Shown piece by piece: positions 11,977-22,402 of a stretch of 64,000 nucleotides of DNA; position 1 is the first letter of the stretch; each line of letters starts with the position of its first letter. A model generated the notes under the pieces. That model did not search any database and was not told the origin of the DNA. It saw nothing but the letters and a program-made list of their open reading frames with translations. The DNA is from Neostapfia colusana. Taxonomy: Eukaryota; Streptophyta; Magnoliopsida; Poales; Poaceae. The position numbers were made by a program, and so were the translations under genes. Where the stretch lies: the NCBI GenBank assembly GCA_030760725.1, contig JASWHV010000012.1, positions 40,083,652-40,147,651 of the forward strand. Reading direction: 5' to 3'.

Positions 11977-12060
11977 CTTGCTCCTGTGGCTTTTGTTGCT
12001 TACGTGTCTCGAAGTCTCGGTGTTGTAGTCCTTCGTAGATGGCTTCCTGAGCTTGTCCTT
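11977..12060 (-). other. Mini-ORF exon 1 in the right LTR
   Basis: 84 nt on the - strand between an acceptor-like GTGAGTAG and a consensus GC donor (CAAG then GCAAGT). It is open in phase 1 and glutamine/glutamate rich near its end (KPQEQ). Length is a multiple of three. The left-LTR copy is at 6570-6487. Confidence 0.45.
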
Positions 12061-12626
12061 CTACTCACGACCACGCACATACAAAATCATAGCCATCAAA
12101 CATCATGCACAAACTTTACTCAAGATGCAACGGTGTAGATGGATTCAAATCCTATGGTGCTGTTTTATTAAACCAGTTTGTACGTGTTCTTGCATGTTTT
12201 ACTGGGCTTGCATGGGGTTTTATGGTGAACAAGGGTGTAAGGATTAAGCGTGGACGTGGTGATGATCTTGACTCAAGATCTAGAACAATTACACCGTCAA
12301 AACCCGATCAACACGTGATCTATCCACATGAAACAGCTTCTGTTTAAAGGGAACGAAGAAAACAGATGCGAAGAAACTGCGACGAGGTCATAAGATGGGT
12401 ATGAAGACCTACCTCACTTCTCTTTGTTTGAGGGGCCTTCCTCCTAGCAATGGCAGCAGCGACGGTGGGGCGCGACGGTGCTCGTCGGCGGGCTCACAGG
12501 TGGGGCTCACCGGTAACTGAACTCTGGCAGGGGGTTCAACTTGGCGAGTTGGAAGCTAGGGCCTCCAAGTCGTCGACTCGGGAGGTGGAAAATAGGTACG
12601 TGGTTGCGGCCAGGGGGTTTTGGGTT

Positions 12627-12635
12627 CTATTTATA
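12627..12635 (-). promoter_or_regulatory. TATA-like box, promoter LTR
   Basis: The + strand CTATTTATA is TATAAATAG on the - strand, placed downstream of the minisatellite and upstream of the exons. The left LTR has the same box at 7137-7145. Confidence 0.6.
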
Positions 12636-12829
12636 AGGGGTGAAAGAAGAGTCCTACTCCAATTGGAGTTCAAATAAGAGTCCTATTCAATTTGTTTTGG
12701 ATCTTAACAACTTATCTCCAATTAATTTGGGTGCGGTAGGAACATGGAAAATTTGTGTCGGTATCCTCCATATCGGGTACTCCCGTGCACAGGAGGAAAA
12801 ACCGCCTAAGGACCTCGCATCTCCGCAGT

Positions 12830-13628
12830 GGTGAGCTCCGGAGACGCCACGAGTCCACCGGGGGCCGGTCCTTGCTTCTTTTCAGAGGCGAGCTCCGGAC
12901 CTGCCACGCGTCCAGCGGGGCGGGGCCTCCCTTTTTCTCAGAGGCGAGCTCCGCGTGCGCCACGCGTCTGGTGGGCGGGACCTCCCTTCTCTTCAGAGGC
13001 GAGCTCTGGGGGTGCCACGTGTCAGTGACGGACCTCCCCTCTCCTCGGAGGTGGGCTCCGAGAGTGCCACGTGTCCAACAGCACCGGACCTCCTTTCTCC
13101 TTGGAGGTGAGCTCCAAGGACGACACGTGTCAAGCAGTGTCGGACCTCCCTTCTCCTCGGAGGTGAGCTCTGAGGACGACACGTATCCAGCAGTGTCGGA
13201 CCTCCCTTCTCCTCGGAGGTGAGCTCCGAGGACGACACGTGTCCAGCAGGCCAGACCTCTCGGAGGCGAGCTCCGAGGGTGACACGTGTCCAGTGGGCCG
13301 GACCTCTCGGAGGCGAGCTCTGAGGGTGACACATGTCCAGCGGGGTCGGGCCTCATCCCTTCCGCTGGGGTGAGTTCCAAAGTCGACATGTGTCCCGCGG
13401 GGCTGAGCCTCACTTCTCTGCAGGGACTAGCTCCGAAGTCAACACGTGTCCTGCGGGGGTGAGCATCGCTTCTCCGCAGAGTCTAGCTCCGAAGGCGACA
13501 GGTGTCCAGCGGGGCCGGACCTCGCCCCTTCCTCAGAGGCGAGCTCCGAGCCTGCCACATGGCCAGCAGTGCCGGACCTCACTCCCTCCGCAGGGATGAG
13601 CTCCAAAGACGCCACGTGGCCAGCGGGC
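12830..13628 (-). repeat. CACGTG-rich minisatellite in right LTR
   Basis: Same array as at 7330-8142, again about fifteen units in the same order, with unit-by-unit substitutions. Copy number is the same in both LTRs, so the array was present before insertion and has not obviously expanded since. Confidence 0.9.
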
Positions 13629-13777
13629 CGTGGGAAGTGTCGACAGCTCTCCTCGGCGAATTGGAATTGGCTCTTTCCAGCTATCTTTCTCCCATTTTTA
13701 TGGTTCTTTCCCATTTCTATTTCTTTTATAATTTTTTTCTGTATGCAATGCATGAATATGAAATTGAGGGTGTTACA

Positions 13778-14183
13778 CTGTGCAGGTCCGGACCCTTTGT
13801 CTCGACTGAGGAGGCAGATGAGGCATTCCAGAAGCTGAAGAAGTACATCACAACACTGCCGATCATGGTGGCTCCGAAACAAGACGACCCGTGACTCCTC
13901 TACATCGCTTCCACAATGGAGGTTGTGAGCATGGTTCTAGTCGCTCTAAGTACCTGACGAGCCTCCTGTTGCAGGTCGCGAGTCCTAGGGCTTGGACCTC
14001 GCAGGGGGGGCCAAGGGATGAGGAGCTAGTCAGGTACCAGTCTGCTGGACCTGATGACTAATGCGCATCTGGGTCCCAGCTTCCGGAGTGCTGTCCCGGA
14101 CCTGAGGGCCAGGGGCCCTCGAGTCCCGGACCTCTCCAAGAAGATGCATCAGACCCTTCAGGGAGGGTCCAAAACGTTCAACG
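13778..14183 (+). pseudogene. Tat-type Gypsy pol, piece 2 (end of RT, linker to RNase H)
   Basis: Continues directly from 4954 once the 4955-13777 insertion is removed. It reads SGPFVSTEEADEAFQKLKKY, the usual segment after the reverse transcriptase thumb, then a TGA stop near 13891 and a frame change. It then runs into a glycine/proline/serine-rich stretch of about 70 residues that leads into the RNase H lead-in NVQRPVYYISEV, which is split by the Copia insertion at 14184 and resumes at 24083. At least two stops are visible. Confidence 0.8.
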
Positions 14184-15865
14184 TGTAGGATCGAAGTACA
14201 CGTGTAAAGCTACCAGAGGGGGGTGAATGGTAGATGAAAACTTTTCAGCGGAAGCAACAAAACACCCCTCAGCAGAAAACCGATCTGTTAAAGAAACCGT
14301 GTGTGCGACTAATCTAAACGTGTTCAACTGTGACAAAACTAGTATAGATTGTAGAGAATCAATTCGCGAAGACGTCACAACAAGAATCATGAAAATCCGT
14401 TGAGAGAAACTCAAGTTACGATCGAAAGATCGAACAAAGGTCAATCTGTCCTACGCGAGAAAAACAGTTCTGGAATACTGCAAAGAAACTCGTGTAGATC
14501 AGAAACCACATATTCAATGACCGTGAAATTTTCACGGATGATAGATAATCAAGTTGTGAAGACAACCCAAAAAGAATCACATCCATTGGATCTGTAAAAC
14601 TCGAGTTATGATAAAACCACCGAAGCGAGGTAGTGCTGAACTGAAACTCGACGAGAAAAACTTGTCTGAAACAAGTCGGACGAACAAGGCACAAAAGTTC
14701 CTTTAGAATACGAATTTTATTTATCCAAACACAAGAGGAACAGCCCCAAAGTCGTGCTCTCCACGAGCCTTGGCCTCCCTTGCTTATATAACCAGCTCTA
14801 TGGCCAATCCAATTCAAACTAGGACTCCTACTCCTACTTGGATTCAAACTGTAACTTTCCAATACTGCTCAAGATTCTTCTATACGCAGATAGAAGCAAT
14901 CTTAATACTTCCGAACACCTTAGAAACGTCCCAAACATTACTAAAACAACTCTACTTCATGCCTAACACGAAATCCTGTTATAACCAACTCGAAACTTTC
15001 TATAAACAAACCATAACCGCCTAAGCCGCAGCCTGAGCGCAAAATCCAGCCGGTTGAACCTTTTCAACCATATTTCCACTTCCATATCTCTTCACCACGC
15101 CTTGGAACCATGTTGCCACGTCCATGCACTCCTTGCACATGTGCAAAGACCTTCCAACAACGTCCATGATACATTCATATGCATTGTTCTTGATCCAAAC
15201 ATGCTGCGCGACCTCCCGATCAACTCAACCACAATTCCTCCCGAACTTGGTTGTTGAACCTCATCTTCTCCCTAAGACTAGTTCAATGGATCCCGTCACC
15301 AGCCATGTCTTGAACTCAAGAAAAACCTGCACATGAATAAACAACCAATACTTCCGAGCACAAATCCTCAACTTGACTCTCGTTAGTTCCGAAACTACAA
15401 CATCTTACGTGAGCACCTCACATAAGCATGTTGTAAACCATAGCAAAGTGATATCAGCCATAACCACCAAAACACACCAAAAACTTAGTAAAACAATACT
15501 AAGCAAACTTTCCATAAGAGTAAAGCAAGTTCGAAACATTGCAAGTTAAAATCAGAACCATTGCAATCAAGCTCCGAACCTTACCAAAGCTAACCGGACC
15601 TTGAACCGGAGCTTACCAAAGCTAGTCGGACCCAGCGCCGGAGCTTACTAAAGCTTAGTCGGACCTAGCACGGAACTTACCAAAACTAGTCGGACCTAGC
15701 ACCGGAGCTTGCAAAAACAAGTCGGACCTAGCCAAAATAAGTCAGACCTAGACAAAATAAGTCAGACCTAGACAAAGCAAGTCGGACCTTGTTAAAAAGG
15801 TGTTTTGGTAGTATTCAAAACTTTTATTGTCAAAGCCAATGTATTCAGCACACATAGGTCTCACA
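14184..15865 (-). repeat. Left LTR (3' LTR) of the Copia element
   Basis: It ends on the + strand in TAGGTCTCACA, matching the right LTR end. A TATA-like TTATATAAG-type box lies at 14784-14792 (- strand). A block of short direct repeats of the form 'AAGTCGGACCTAG' lies at about 15590-15800. Confidence 0.95.
15590..15800 (-). repeat. Short-repeat block in Copia LTR
   Basis: About eight imperfect units built on CGGACCTAGC and ACCAAAGCTAGT follow one another, 20-30 bp apart. The right LTR has the corresponding block at about 23815-24010 with small differences in unit number. Confidence 0.8.
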
Positions 15866-16862
15866 ATCTCCCCCTTGATGAATGCATTGGCAACACCACT
15901 TAAAATCCGAACATTGGCTTATTCACATTAAAAGTTTTGAAAACAATTTCTCCCTCTTTGTAAATCAGAAATAAAATGAGAAGAAAAATAAAAAATACCG
16001 AAAATTCTCCCCCTGAGAAGAATCGTGCCAAAACACTTGTGAATGTGTGTAATGTGTGATCAATTTCTCCCCCTTTGACAATGTATTCAGCAAGGTACAA
16101 AAGAGAAATTTTAATTTGTTATGAGCACATTATAACATATACATATAAAACAAAGCTCATCCAAATCATACTATCAAGTAACTTACACTAACACATCAAT
16201 GAGATACATAAAGTAGTGTAAGCCATGCTAGAGATCAAGTGTAGTTTTCAATTTAAGCAAGTCATGATCTCACAAACTTAACTATTTCAAGACATGAAAG
16301 CATGACACTTGTTGCTGCATTTTATTTAACATTTAGAGCACAAATTTTGATCTTATGACATTTGCAAGAGATTATATGCAGCATCAGCCTTATTCTAACC
16401 AACCAAGCCAAGCCTATGTCATTTGACAGTCAGAAGCTTAAGGACATGGTTTTAGTCATACACAACTCCTTTCAAGTTCATATCTAAGTGCAATGATAAG
16501 CCATCTCAAAAGAAGAAGTGTGATGCATGCATATTCTCTTGATCTTTTCTCATCTTTTTTATTTGAACATAAAAACTCAACATGTGAGTTGATTACTTGA
16601 TTAATTCTTTATGATTAAAAGCACTTGTGAGCATGCAACAAGTTCAAAACAGCAAGAAAGTTCAACCATGACCAGATTTAGTGTAAGTAATTATTCCAAT
16701 TACTAGACATGGTAAAAACTATAAAATGTATAACACGAGTAATGTAGTAAGAACTTTCAGCATGAAAAAGGAATCACAAAGTCATATATGCATGAAATAC
16801 TATGCTCATATTATTTTAATTTCAGATCCACACATAGACTTCCCAAGTTTCAAAATTCTCCC
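15866..16862 (-). other. Untranslated gap between RNase H and 3' LTR (Copia), with polypurine tract
   Basis: About 1 kb of AT-rich sequence with no convincing reading frame. The polypurine tract is at 15867-15876 (TCTCCCCCTT on the + strand) beside the LTR, and a second pyrimidine run lies at 16068-16076. SIRE elements often carry an envelope-like ORF here; I cannot recognise one. Confidence 0.6.
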
Positions 16863-17465
16863 TCAATTTAAGCCATGAGGATGCATAACCCCTATTTCAC
16901 TATGAATGTAACAAAAACGAGTGAAATCCAAAGGTTTTGTAAAAATGTCAGCCAATTGTTGTTCGGTATCTACATGGTGAAGCACAATGTTCCCTTTTTC
17001 GACATTATCACGGAGAAAGTGATACCTAATGTCAATGTGCTTAGTTCTCGAATGTTGCACGGGGTTTTTAGCAATGCAAATGGCACTAGTGTTATCACAA
17101 AACAGTGGAACACTATCTAGATCAACCCCATAGTCCTTAAGTGTTTGAACAATCTAAAAAATTTGTGAGCAAGCACTGGCAGCAGCTACATATTCAGATT
17201 TGGCTGTGGATTGTGCAACTGAACTTTGTTTTTTAGAGGACCAAGCAACAAGTGAATTACCAAGAAAATAACAAGCACCAGAAGTACTTTTCCTATCAAT
17301 CCTACAACCCCCAAAATCAGCATCAGAAAAAGATTTCAAAGTAACGGTTGAGGAAGAAGGAAGAAAGTGCCAAATTCTTGAGTTCCATGTAAGTACCTGA
17401 GAATCCTTTTGACGGCTTGATGATGTGAAGCACGTGGGGAGGCTTGAAACCGTGCACAAAGACAT
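16863..17465 (-). pseudogene. Copia RNase H
   Basis: Two open pieces in one frame (17465-17154 and 17060-16863) are separated by a TAG stop near 17154. The first has SFSDADFGGCRIDRKSTSGA and the KSEYVAAA block; the second has HSRTKHIDIRYHFLRD and QLADIFTKPL. These are the standard Copia RNase H signatures, with catalytic Asp and Glu present. The piece is shifted one frame from the reverse transcriptase upstream (break near 17340-17465). Confidence 0.85.
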
Positions 17466-19735
17466 ACGCTGAATTGTATGTCCGGTCTTGATGCCGTGAG
17501 ATACAAAAGTGATCCGATCATGCTTCTATATTCTTTTTGATCAACGGGATCACAATCTTCATCAAGTTCAAGTGTTGTTGCTGTTCCCATTGGTGTCCGA
17601 AGAGGCTTGCTTTTGTCCATGTTGAAGCGCCTTAGGAGATCTTTTGCATACTTTGTTTGATGCACAAAGGTACCCTCCTTGGTTTGCTTGATTTGCAGCC
17701 CCAAAAAGTACGTGAGTTCTCCCATCATACTCATCTCAAATTCTGAACTCATCATAGCTGAAAACTTGGACACAAGATCATGAGAAGCACAACCAAAGAT
17801 AATATCATCCACATACACTTGAACGAATAATGAGTCATTGCCATGCTTAAGCACAAAAAGAGTTTTATCAACCTTGCCCATGGTAAACCCCTTTTCAAGT
17901 AAGAATGTTTTTAACCTATCATACCATACTCTAGGGGCTCTTTTGAGACCATACAAGGCTTTGGAAAGTTTGTAAACATGATTAGGAAAATTTGGATTTT
18001 CAAAACCAGGTGGTTGTTTGACATAAACCTCCTCATTTATGTAGCCATTAAGAAAAGCACTTTTAACATCCATTTGATATAGCTTAAAACCTTTAGATGC
18101 AGCAAAAGCTAACAAAATTCTTATGGCTTCTAATCTAGCAACAGGAGCAAAAGTTTCATCAAAATCTAGACCTTCAACTTGTGTGAAACCTTGAGCAACC
18201 AACCTAGCCTTATTCCTAACCACAACCTCATCCTCACTTTGTTTATTTTTAAACACCCATTTAGTTCCAATTAAAGTGTGACCTTGAGGTGGAGGTACAA
18301 GTTTCCAAACATTATTTCTTTCAAAATTTTCTAACTCTTCTTGCAAGGCAATAATCCAAGATTCATTAGTGAGTGCGTGTGATATATCTTTGGATTCAAA
18401 AGAAGCAACAAAAGCAGAATGAGCATGAAAATTGGGGTCGAAAAACCTGGATCTTGTAACTCGTTCATGCAAGCTTCCAATAATTTGTTGTGGAGGATGA
18501 CTTTTGAGAATCCGGAGGGGAGTGGACACTTCACAAGCTTCTTCTTCATGTTCATCACAAATAGATGAGCTTGTGACGTGAGAAGGATCTGGACCAGCAA
18601 TGGTGGTCGTCGGTGCTGGTTGTGAATCAAGATCAGGAGCTGGAATAATGGCATTAGCTGTTGAATTTTCGGGCAGCAGCACCACTTCTTCCTCTTCTTT
18701 AACGAAAATACTCTCCCCCTGCGGATATGGATCTGGACCTGCAATATTTGAACTAGTACCTGGGCTAGATTCATCAAAAGAAACCTCACAAGTCTCCACA
18801 ATTTTGTTAGTATCAAGTAAAAGCACACGGTAGCCTCTAGTATGAGATGGATAACCAAGAAACATGCCATCAACAGATCTAGCTTCAAATTTATCAAGAT
18901 TACAATGTTTCTTAACAAAGCATTTGCAACCAAAGACCCTAAAGTGTGTGACACTAGGCCTATGTCCAAACCTGAGCTCATATGGTGTTTTACCTAGCTT
19001 AGCACGCCAGAAAACACGATTTGAGACACAACAAGCGGTTGCAATTGCATCAGCCCAAAATTTCCTAGGAGTTTGATATTCATCAAGCATAGTCCTAGTC
19101 ATCTCAACTAAGGTTATGTTCTTTCTCTCTACAACACCGTTTTGTTGAGGTACATATGGTGAAGAAAATTGATGATCTATTGCATTTTCAGCACAAAAGT
19201 GATCAAACGATTGATTTTTAAATTCGGTTCCATTATCACTTCTAATTGCTCTTAAAAATCCTGGGTGATCAATTGATAATCTAAGAAATAAAGTTCTAAA
19301 GTGACTAAAAGCTTCATTCTTATATGCCATAAAGTAAACCCAAGAGTATCTAGAATAGTCATCAACAATCACAAGAACATACAATTTACCTCCGAAGGAT
19401 TGAACACGTGAAGGTCCTACGGTGTCAAGGTGCAAAAGTTGACCCGGTTCAGTTTTCATGGTCATTGTGAGAGGAGCATGTGAACCTGCAACCATCTTAG
19501 CATGTCTACAAGAAGAGTACACAATTTCTTTGTCCCCTTTAAGCTTAGGCAGCCCACGTATGCGATCAAGAGCACTAACACGCGTGAGATGATTAAAGCC
19601 TACGTTACCAAGTCTACAATGCCAAAAATATAAATCTTTGGAATCATTTGCAACTAGACATCTATGCTTGGAGGAAGACATCAAAATCAGCTTTAAAAAC
19701 TCTTCCAAACCGAGACATGTTAAAAATAAGCTCAC
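17336..19735 (-). pseudogene. pol: Copia integrase and reverse transcriptase
   Basis: An open frame of about 799 codons. The N-terminal zinc region reads WHCRLGNVGF and later YSSC, so one His of the HHCC set is Asn and one Cys is Tyr. The catalytic integrase residues are present: HLDTVGP, RSDNGTEF and QQNGVVERKN. The reverse transcriptase follows with KARLVAQGFTQ, LYQMDVKSAFLNG, KALYGLKRAP and the catalytic YVDDIIFG. The frame is broken from the protease (near 19690) and from RNase H. It is the longest intact coding stretch in the window, yet the damaged zinc finger and the frame breaks make it non-functional. Confidence 0.92.
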
Positions 19736-20033
19736 TATTTGAACCTACAACTTTGCAGAAGTTTTTATTGAAAATAATTTCCAGATTTTCATCTAGCAAT
19801 TGTGAAACAGAAAGAAAGTTGTATTTCAAATTTTTGACAAGTGCCACATCCTTCAAAGTGTAGTGATCATTTACTCTAACCGAACCCTTAGCAATTATAG
19901 GAGTTGAAGAATTATCGGCAAAAGTAACATTCTCTACACGTGACACAAAAGAGGGAGAGGAGAACCATTCTTTGTTACCGGTCATGTGGCGTGAGCAACC
20001 TGAATCCACAATCCAAATGTTCTCCTTCCTCAA
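19662..20033 (-). pseudogene. Copia aspartic protease
   Basis: The frame begins near RKENIWIVDSGCSRHMTG, carrying the catalytic D-S-G, then DVALVKNLKYNFLSVSQL, the usual Copia protease C-terminal block. It is separated from gag by a TAG stop at about 20041 and from integrase by a frameshift. In a living element protease cuts the Gag-Pol polyprotein. Confidence 0.9.
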
Positions 20034-20042
20034 GCGTGTAAC

Positions 20043-22341
20043 CTACATAGAAGCACAATACGTCGATGACTCAATACTGGGGTTAGTTAAAAGGCATTTA
20101 GGAATCCAGTACTGAGTCACACGATGTCCAGCAGGAATAACATGCGAAAGCTGAGATAAAACAGCAGGTTTATGAGTCAAAGTTTGAGATTTTTTATTCT
20201 TAACTACTGACCTATGAGGTGTTACTTGTGTAGCACAAAAATCGGTAGCTCCAGAGGCAAAAACTGAAGCTCCGGAGGTAAACTTTGAATATTTCTGACT
20301 CATAACAGCAGGTTGCATGTTCCTGACATTCGATTTAGTATGTGCAGCAAATTTTGCATGAGAGTTATGAGATCTAGCTTGCATTCTTTCCTGTTTATGT
20401 TGTTTAGCTAGTCTATAACAAAAATCTATGACATGACCATCTCTACCACAATAGGTACAATGAAATTTAACTTTGTGTTCATGTCTAGATGAGTATGCAG
20501 TATACTTATTTGAACCCGAATGTGACAACACTCCTGCATATTTAAAAATCACTTCTTTTTGTTTAGGAACTGTTTGAATCAAACCACTTCCTAATGATTT
20601 TACAATTTTAGGTGGATGTTCCTTAGCATGAGCATGTGAATCAAAACCTAAACCAGTTTTATCATTGCAAGACTTGGAAGAATTCAGCAGCAAGTTTAGG
20701 TTTTTATTCCCATTACAAAACCGATCTAATGTCTTATGCATGTTATCAAGTTTATTTGATAAATCAAGGCAATTTTCACATGAAGTTTTTCTTTTAATTT
20801 GCAATTGGAACAATATTTAACTTCATGAGAACGTAAAGCATTGTTCAATATAGAAATTTCTTTCATAGCATCTTGTAGTTTCTTATCAAGATCATCACAA
20901 GTAGAACAATGCAAATCAATTGTAGAACAACAAGCATCTTTCAAGTTTTTATCATTAAGTGCAGCAAGCTTTTTGTTCTTTTCGATTTTAAGTTCAAGTT
21001 TATCAAGTGTGGAGGTGTGTGCACTTCTTAGAGAGGACAATTGTTCATATATTAAATCACATGAGGAACAAGAATCATCACTAGGAATCAAGGATTTTAA
21101 ACGATAAATTTCAGATTCTAGTGACTCAATTTTAACAGCATTGCCCCTAAGCTTTTTGTCCTTTTTCTTAACAATAATAGTGGCACGAGAAATAGCATCA
21201 CACATTTCTTCGCAAGTAGGACATACCTCTTCGTTGTCACTGTTGTGTTCTACATCCTCCATACTTTATTTTGATTTGCCCGCCATGAAGCACAAGTTTG
21301 CCAGATCATCTTCATCTTCATCACTTCCAATATTTACATCACTCGAGCCAAGTTCTTGAAGTGCGGTGATGAAACTGTTTATCAGTTTGCGTCCTGTAAA
21401 ACCCTTCTTTTTCTTGTTGGTGTTGCCAAAAGAGGACTTGACTTTATTCTGCTTTTCATCACGGTTAGAAGGACCTGAAAGGTTAGGGCAATCTGTACGA
21501 AAGTGTCCTGTCTTACCACATTCAAAGCATCGTTGAGGTCTGGAGCTTCCTCTCCTTCTAGTTCTCACATTTTGCAATGCTTTTGAGAACCTAGTAGAAT
21601 GAAGTACTAGCTCCTCCTCTGGAAACTCCTCAATCTGTTACAGGGCTAGTGAAGACAACAAAGCAAGTGTATTGCTAGATGATTGGCCGGAGCTAAGCAT
21701 ATCACGTTGTGAGACAAATGCAATAGTCTTATTTAGGTTCTTACGTGATATAATGTCAATTTTATGAGTTTTTAGCTTAGAATAAAGCACATCTAATGTA
21801 AGAGTACTCATGACAGTGGATTCACGTATGGATGTTACTTTCATCTCCCAAATTGACATGTCTAATGCACTTAGTAATTGCCTAGCATTTTCAGCATCTG
21901 AAAAATTAACATTGACGCTACGCAAGTTGCTAAGAATTTTATTAAAGCGAGCAAAGAGGTCATCAATGGACTCACCGGGTTGCATCTCAAAGCGCATGTA
22001 TTCTTTCTTGAACATATCCTGTCTTACCTCCTTGATCGTGTTGGATCCTTCGTGGTAGTCACAAAGTGCTCTCAACACTCGTACGCCGATCGGAGGTGTG
22101 CAACACGGTCGAAGTCGCTCTGAGTTAGTCCATGTATGATCAAGTTCCGAGCCTTGTTGTTGTTGTCGACATCTCTCATGTTTGTAGCCGTGACTTGATC
22201 GTTTGAAGGCACATCATAAGGCTTGTACACCTTTTTCCATATTGCAAAGCCTTGCACCTGGATGAAAGCTTCCATGCATGCCTTCCAAACCTGAAAATCA
22301 ATACCACTAAACCCACAAGGTTTGGCGGAGTATTTCTCCAT
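20043..22341 (-). pseudogene. gag: Copia gag, long, with CxxC-studded coiled region and two zinc knuckles
   Basis: From right to left: an N-terminal block starting with MEKYSAKPCGFSG at 22341; a frame change near 22075; a typical Copia gag block (MRFEMQPGESIDDLFARF, 22078-21638); a TAA stop; a first zinc knuckle CFECGKTGHFRTDC (about 21525); another TAA near 21267; then 21262-20726, a long lysine/glutamate-rich, probably coiled segment with repeated CxxC pairs (CPTC, CSSC, CSTC, CSNC, CENC). After a further frame change comes a second zinc knuckle CTYCGRDGHVIDFC (about 20450). Three frame or stop lesions are clear, so it is a pseudogene. Confidence 0.88.
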
Positions 22342-22391
22342 GATGATTAGTCAAAACACGTGCAAATCACAAAGATTAGAGCAATCTTGCA

Positions 22392-22400
22392 CTGATACCA
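22392..22400 (-). promoter_or_regulatory. Primer binding site of the Copia element
   Basis: CTGATACCA on the + strand is TGGTATCAG on the coding strand, a short initiator-Met tRNA complement a few bases inside the right LTR. Confidence 0.8.
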
Positions 22401-22402
22401 AT

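Larger units (their letters stand above)
4955..13777 (-). mobile_element. Non-autonomous Ty3/Gypsy chromovirus (gag + chromodomain, pol deleted)
   Basis: Two near-identical 3332-bp LTRs, both beginning TGTGACGCCCGGTCCC and ending GGGTGTTACA on the + strand, enclose only 2159 bp. The element reads right to left: primer binding site, gag, chromodomain tail, polypurine tract. The flanking bases TTGTG (4950-4954) and CTGTG (13778-13782) are a 5-bp site duplication with one change; the sequence is intact Tat pol on either side. Everything from protease through most of integrase is missing, so it would depend on another element for replication enzymes. The gag also has stops, so it is probably inactive. 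Confidence 0.95.
10446..13777 (-). repeat. Right LTR (5' LTR, promoter side) of the 4955-13777 element
   Basis: 3332 bp, the same length as the left LTR. Read on the - strand it has the minisatellite (about 13625-12830), a TATA-like TATAAATAG (12635-12627), mini-ORF exon 1 (12060-11977) and exon 2 (10762-10722), and AATAAA (10581-10576), before the primer site. Confidence 0.95.

Noticed and set aside
12712..13413. A 233-codon - strand open frame with repeated SSPP and LDTC units across the minisatellite
   Set aside because: It is a by-product of the tandem repeat, whose units lack stops in several frames; similar frames occur on both strands and in both LTRs.
18331..18981. A 216-codon - strand frame rich in Leu over the Copia integrase/RT junction
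   Set aside because: It overlaps the true Copia pol frame, which carries all catalytic motifs.
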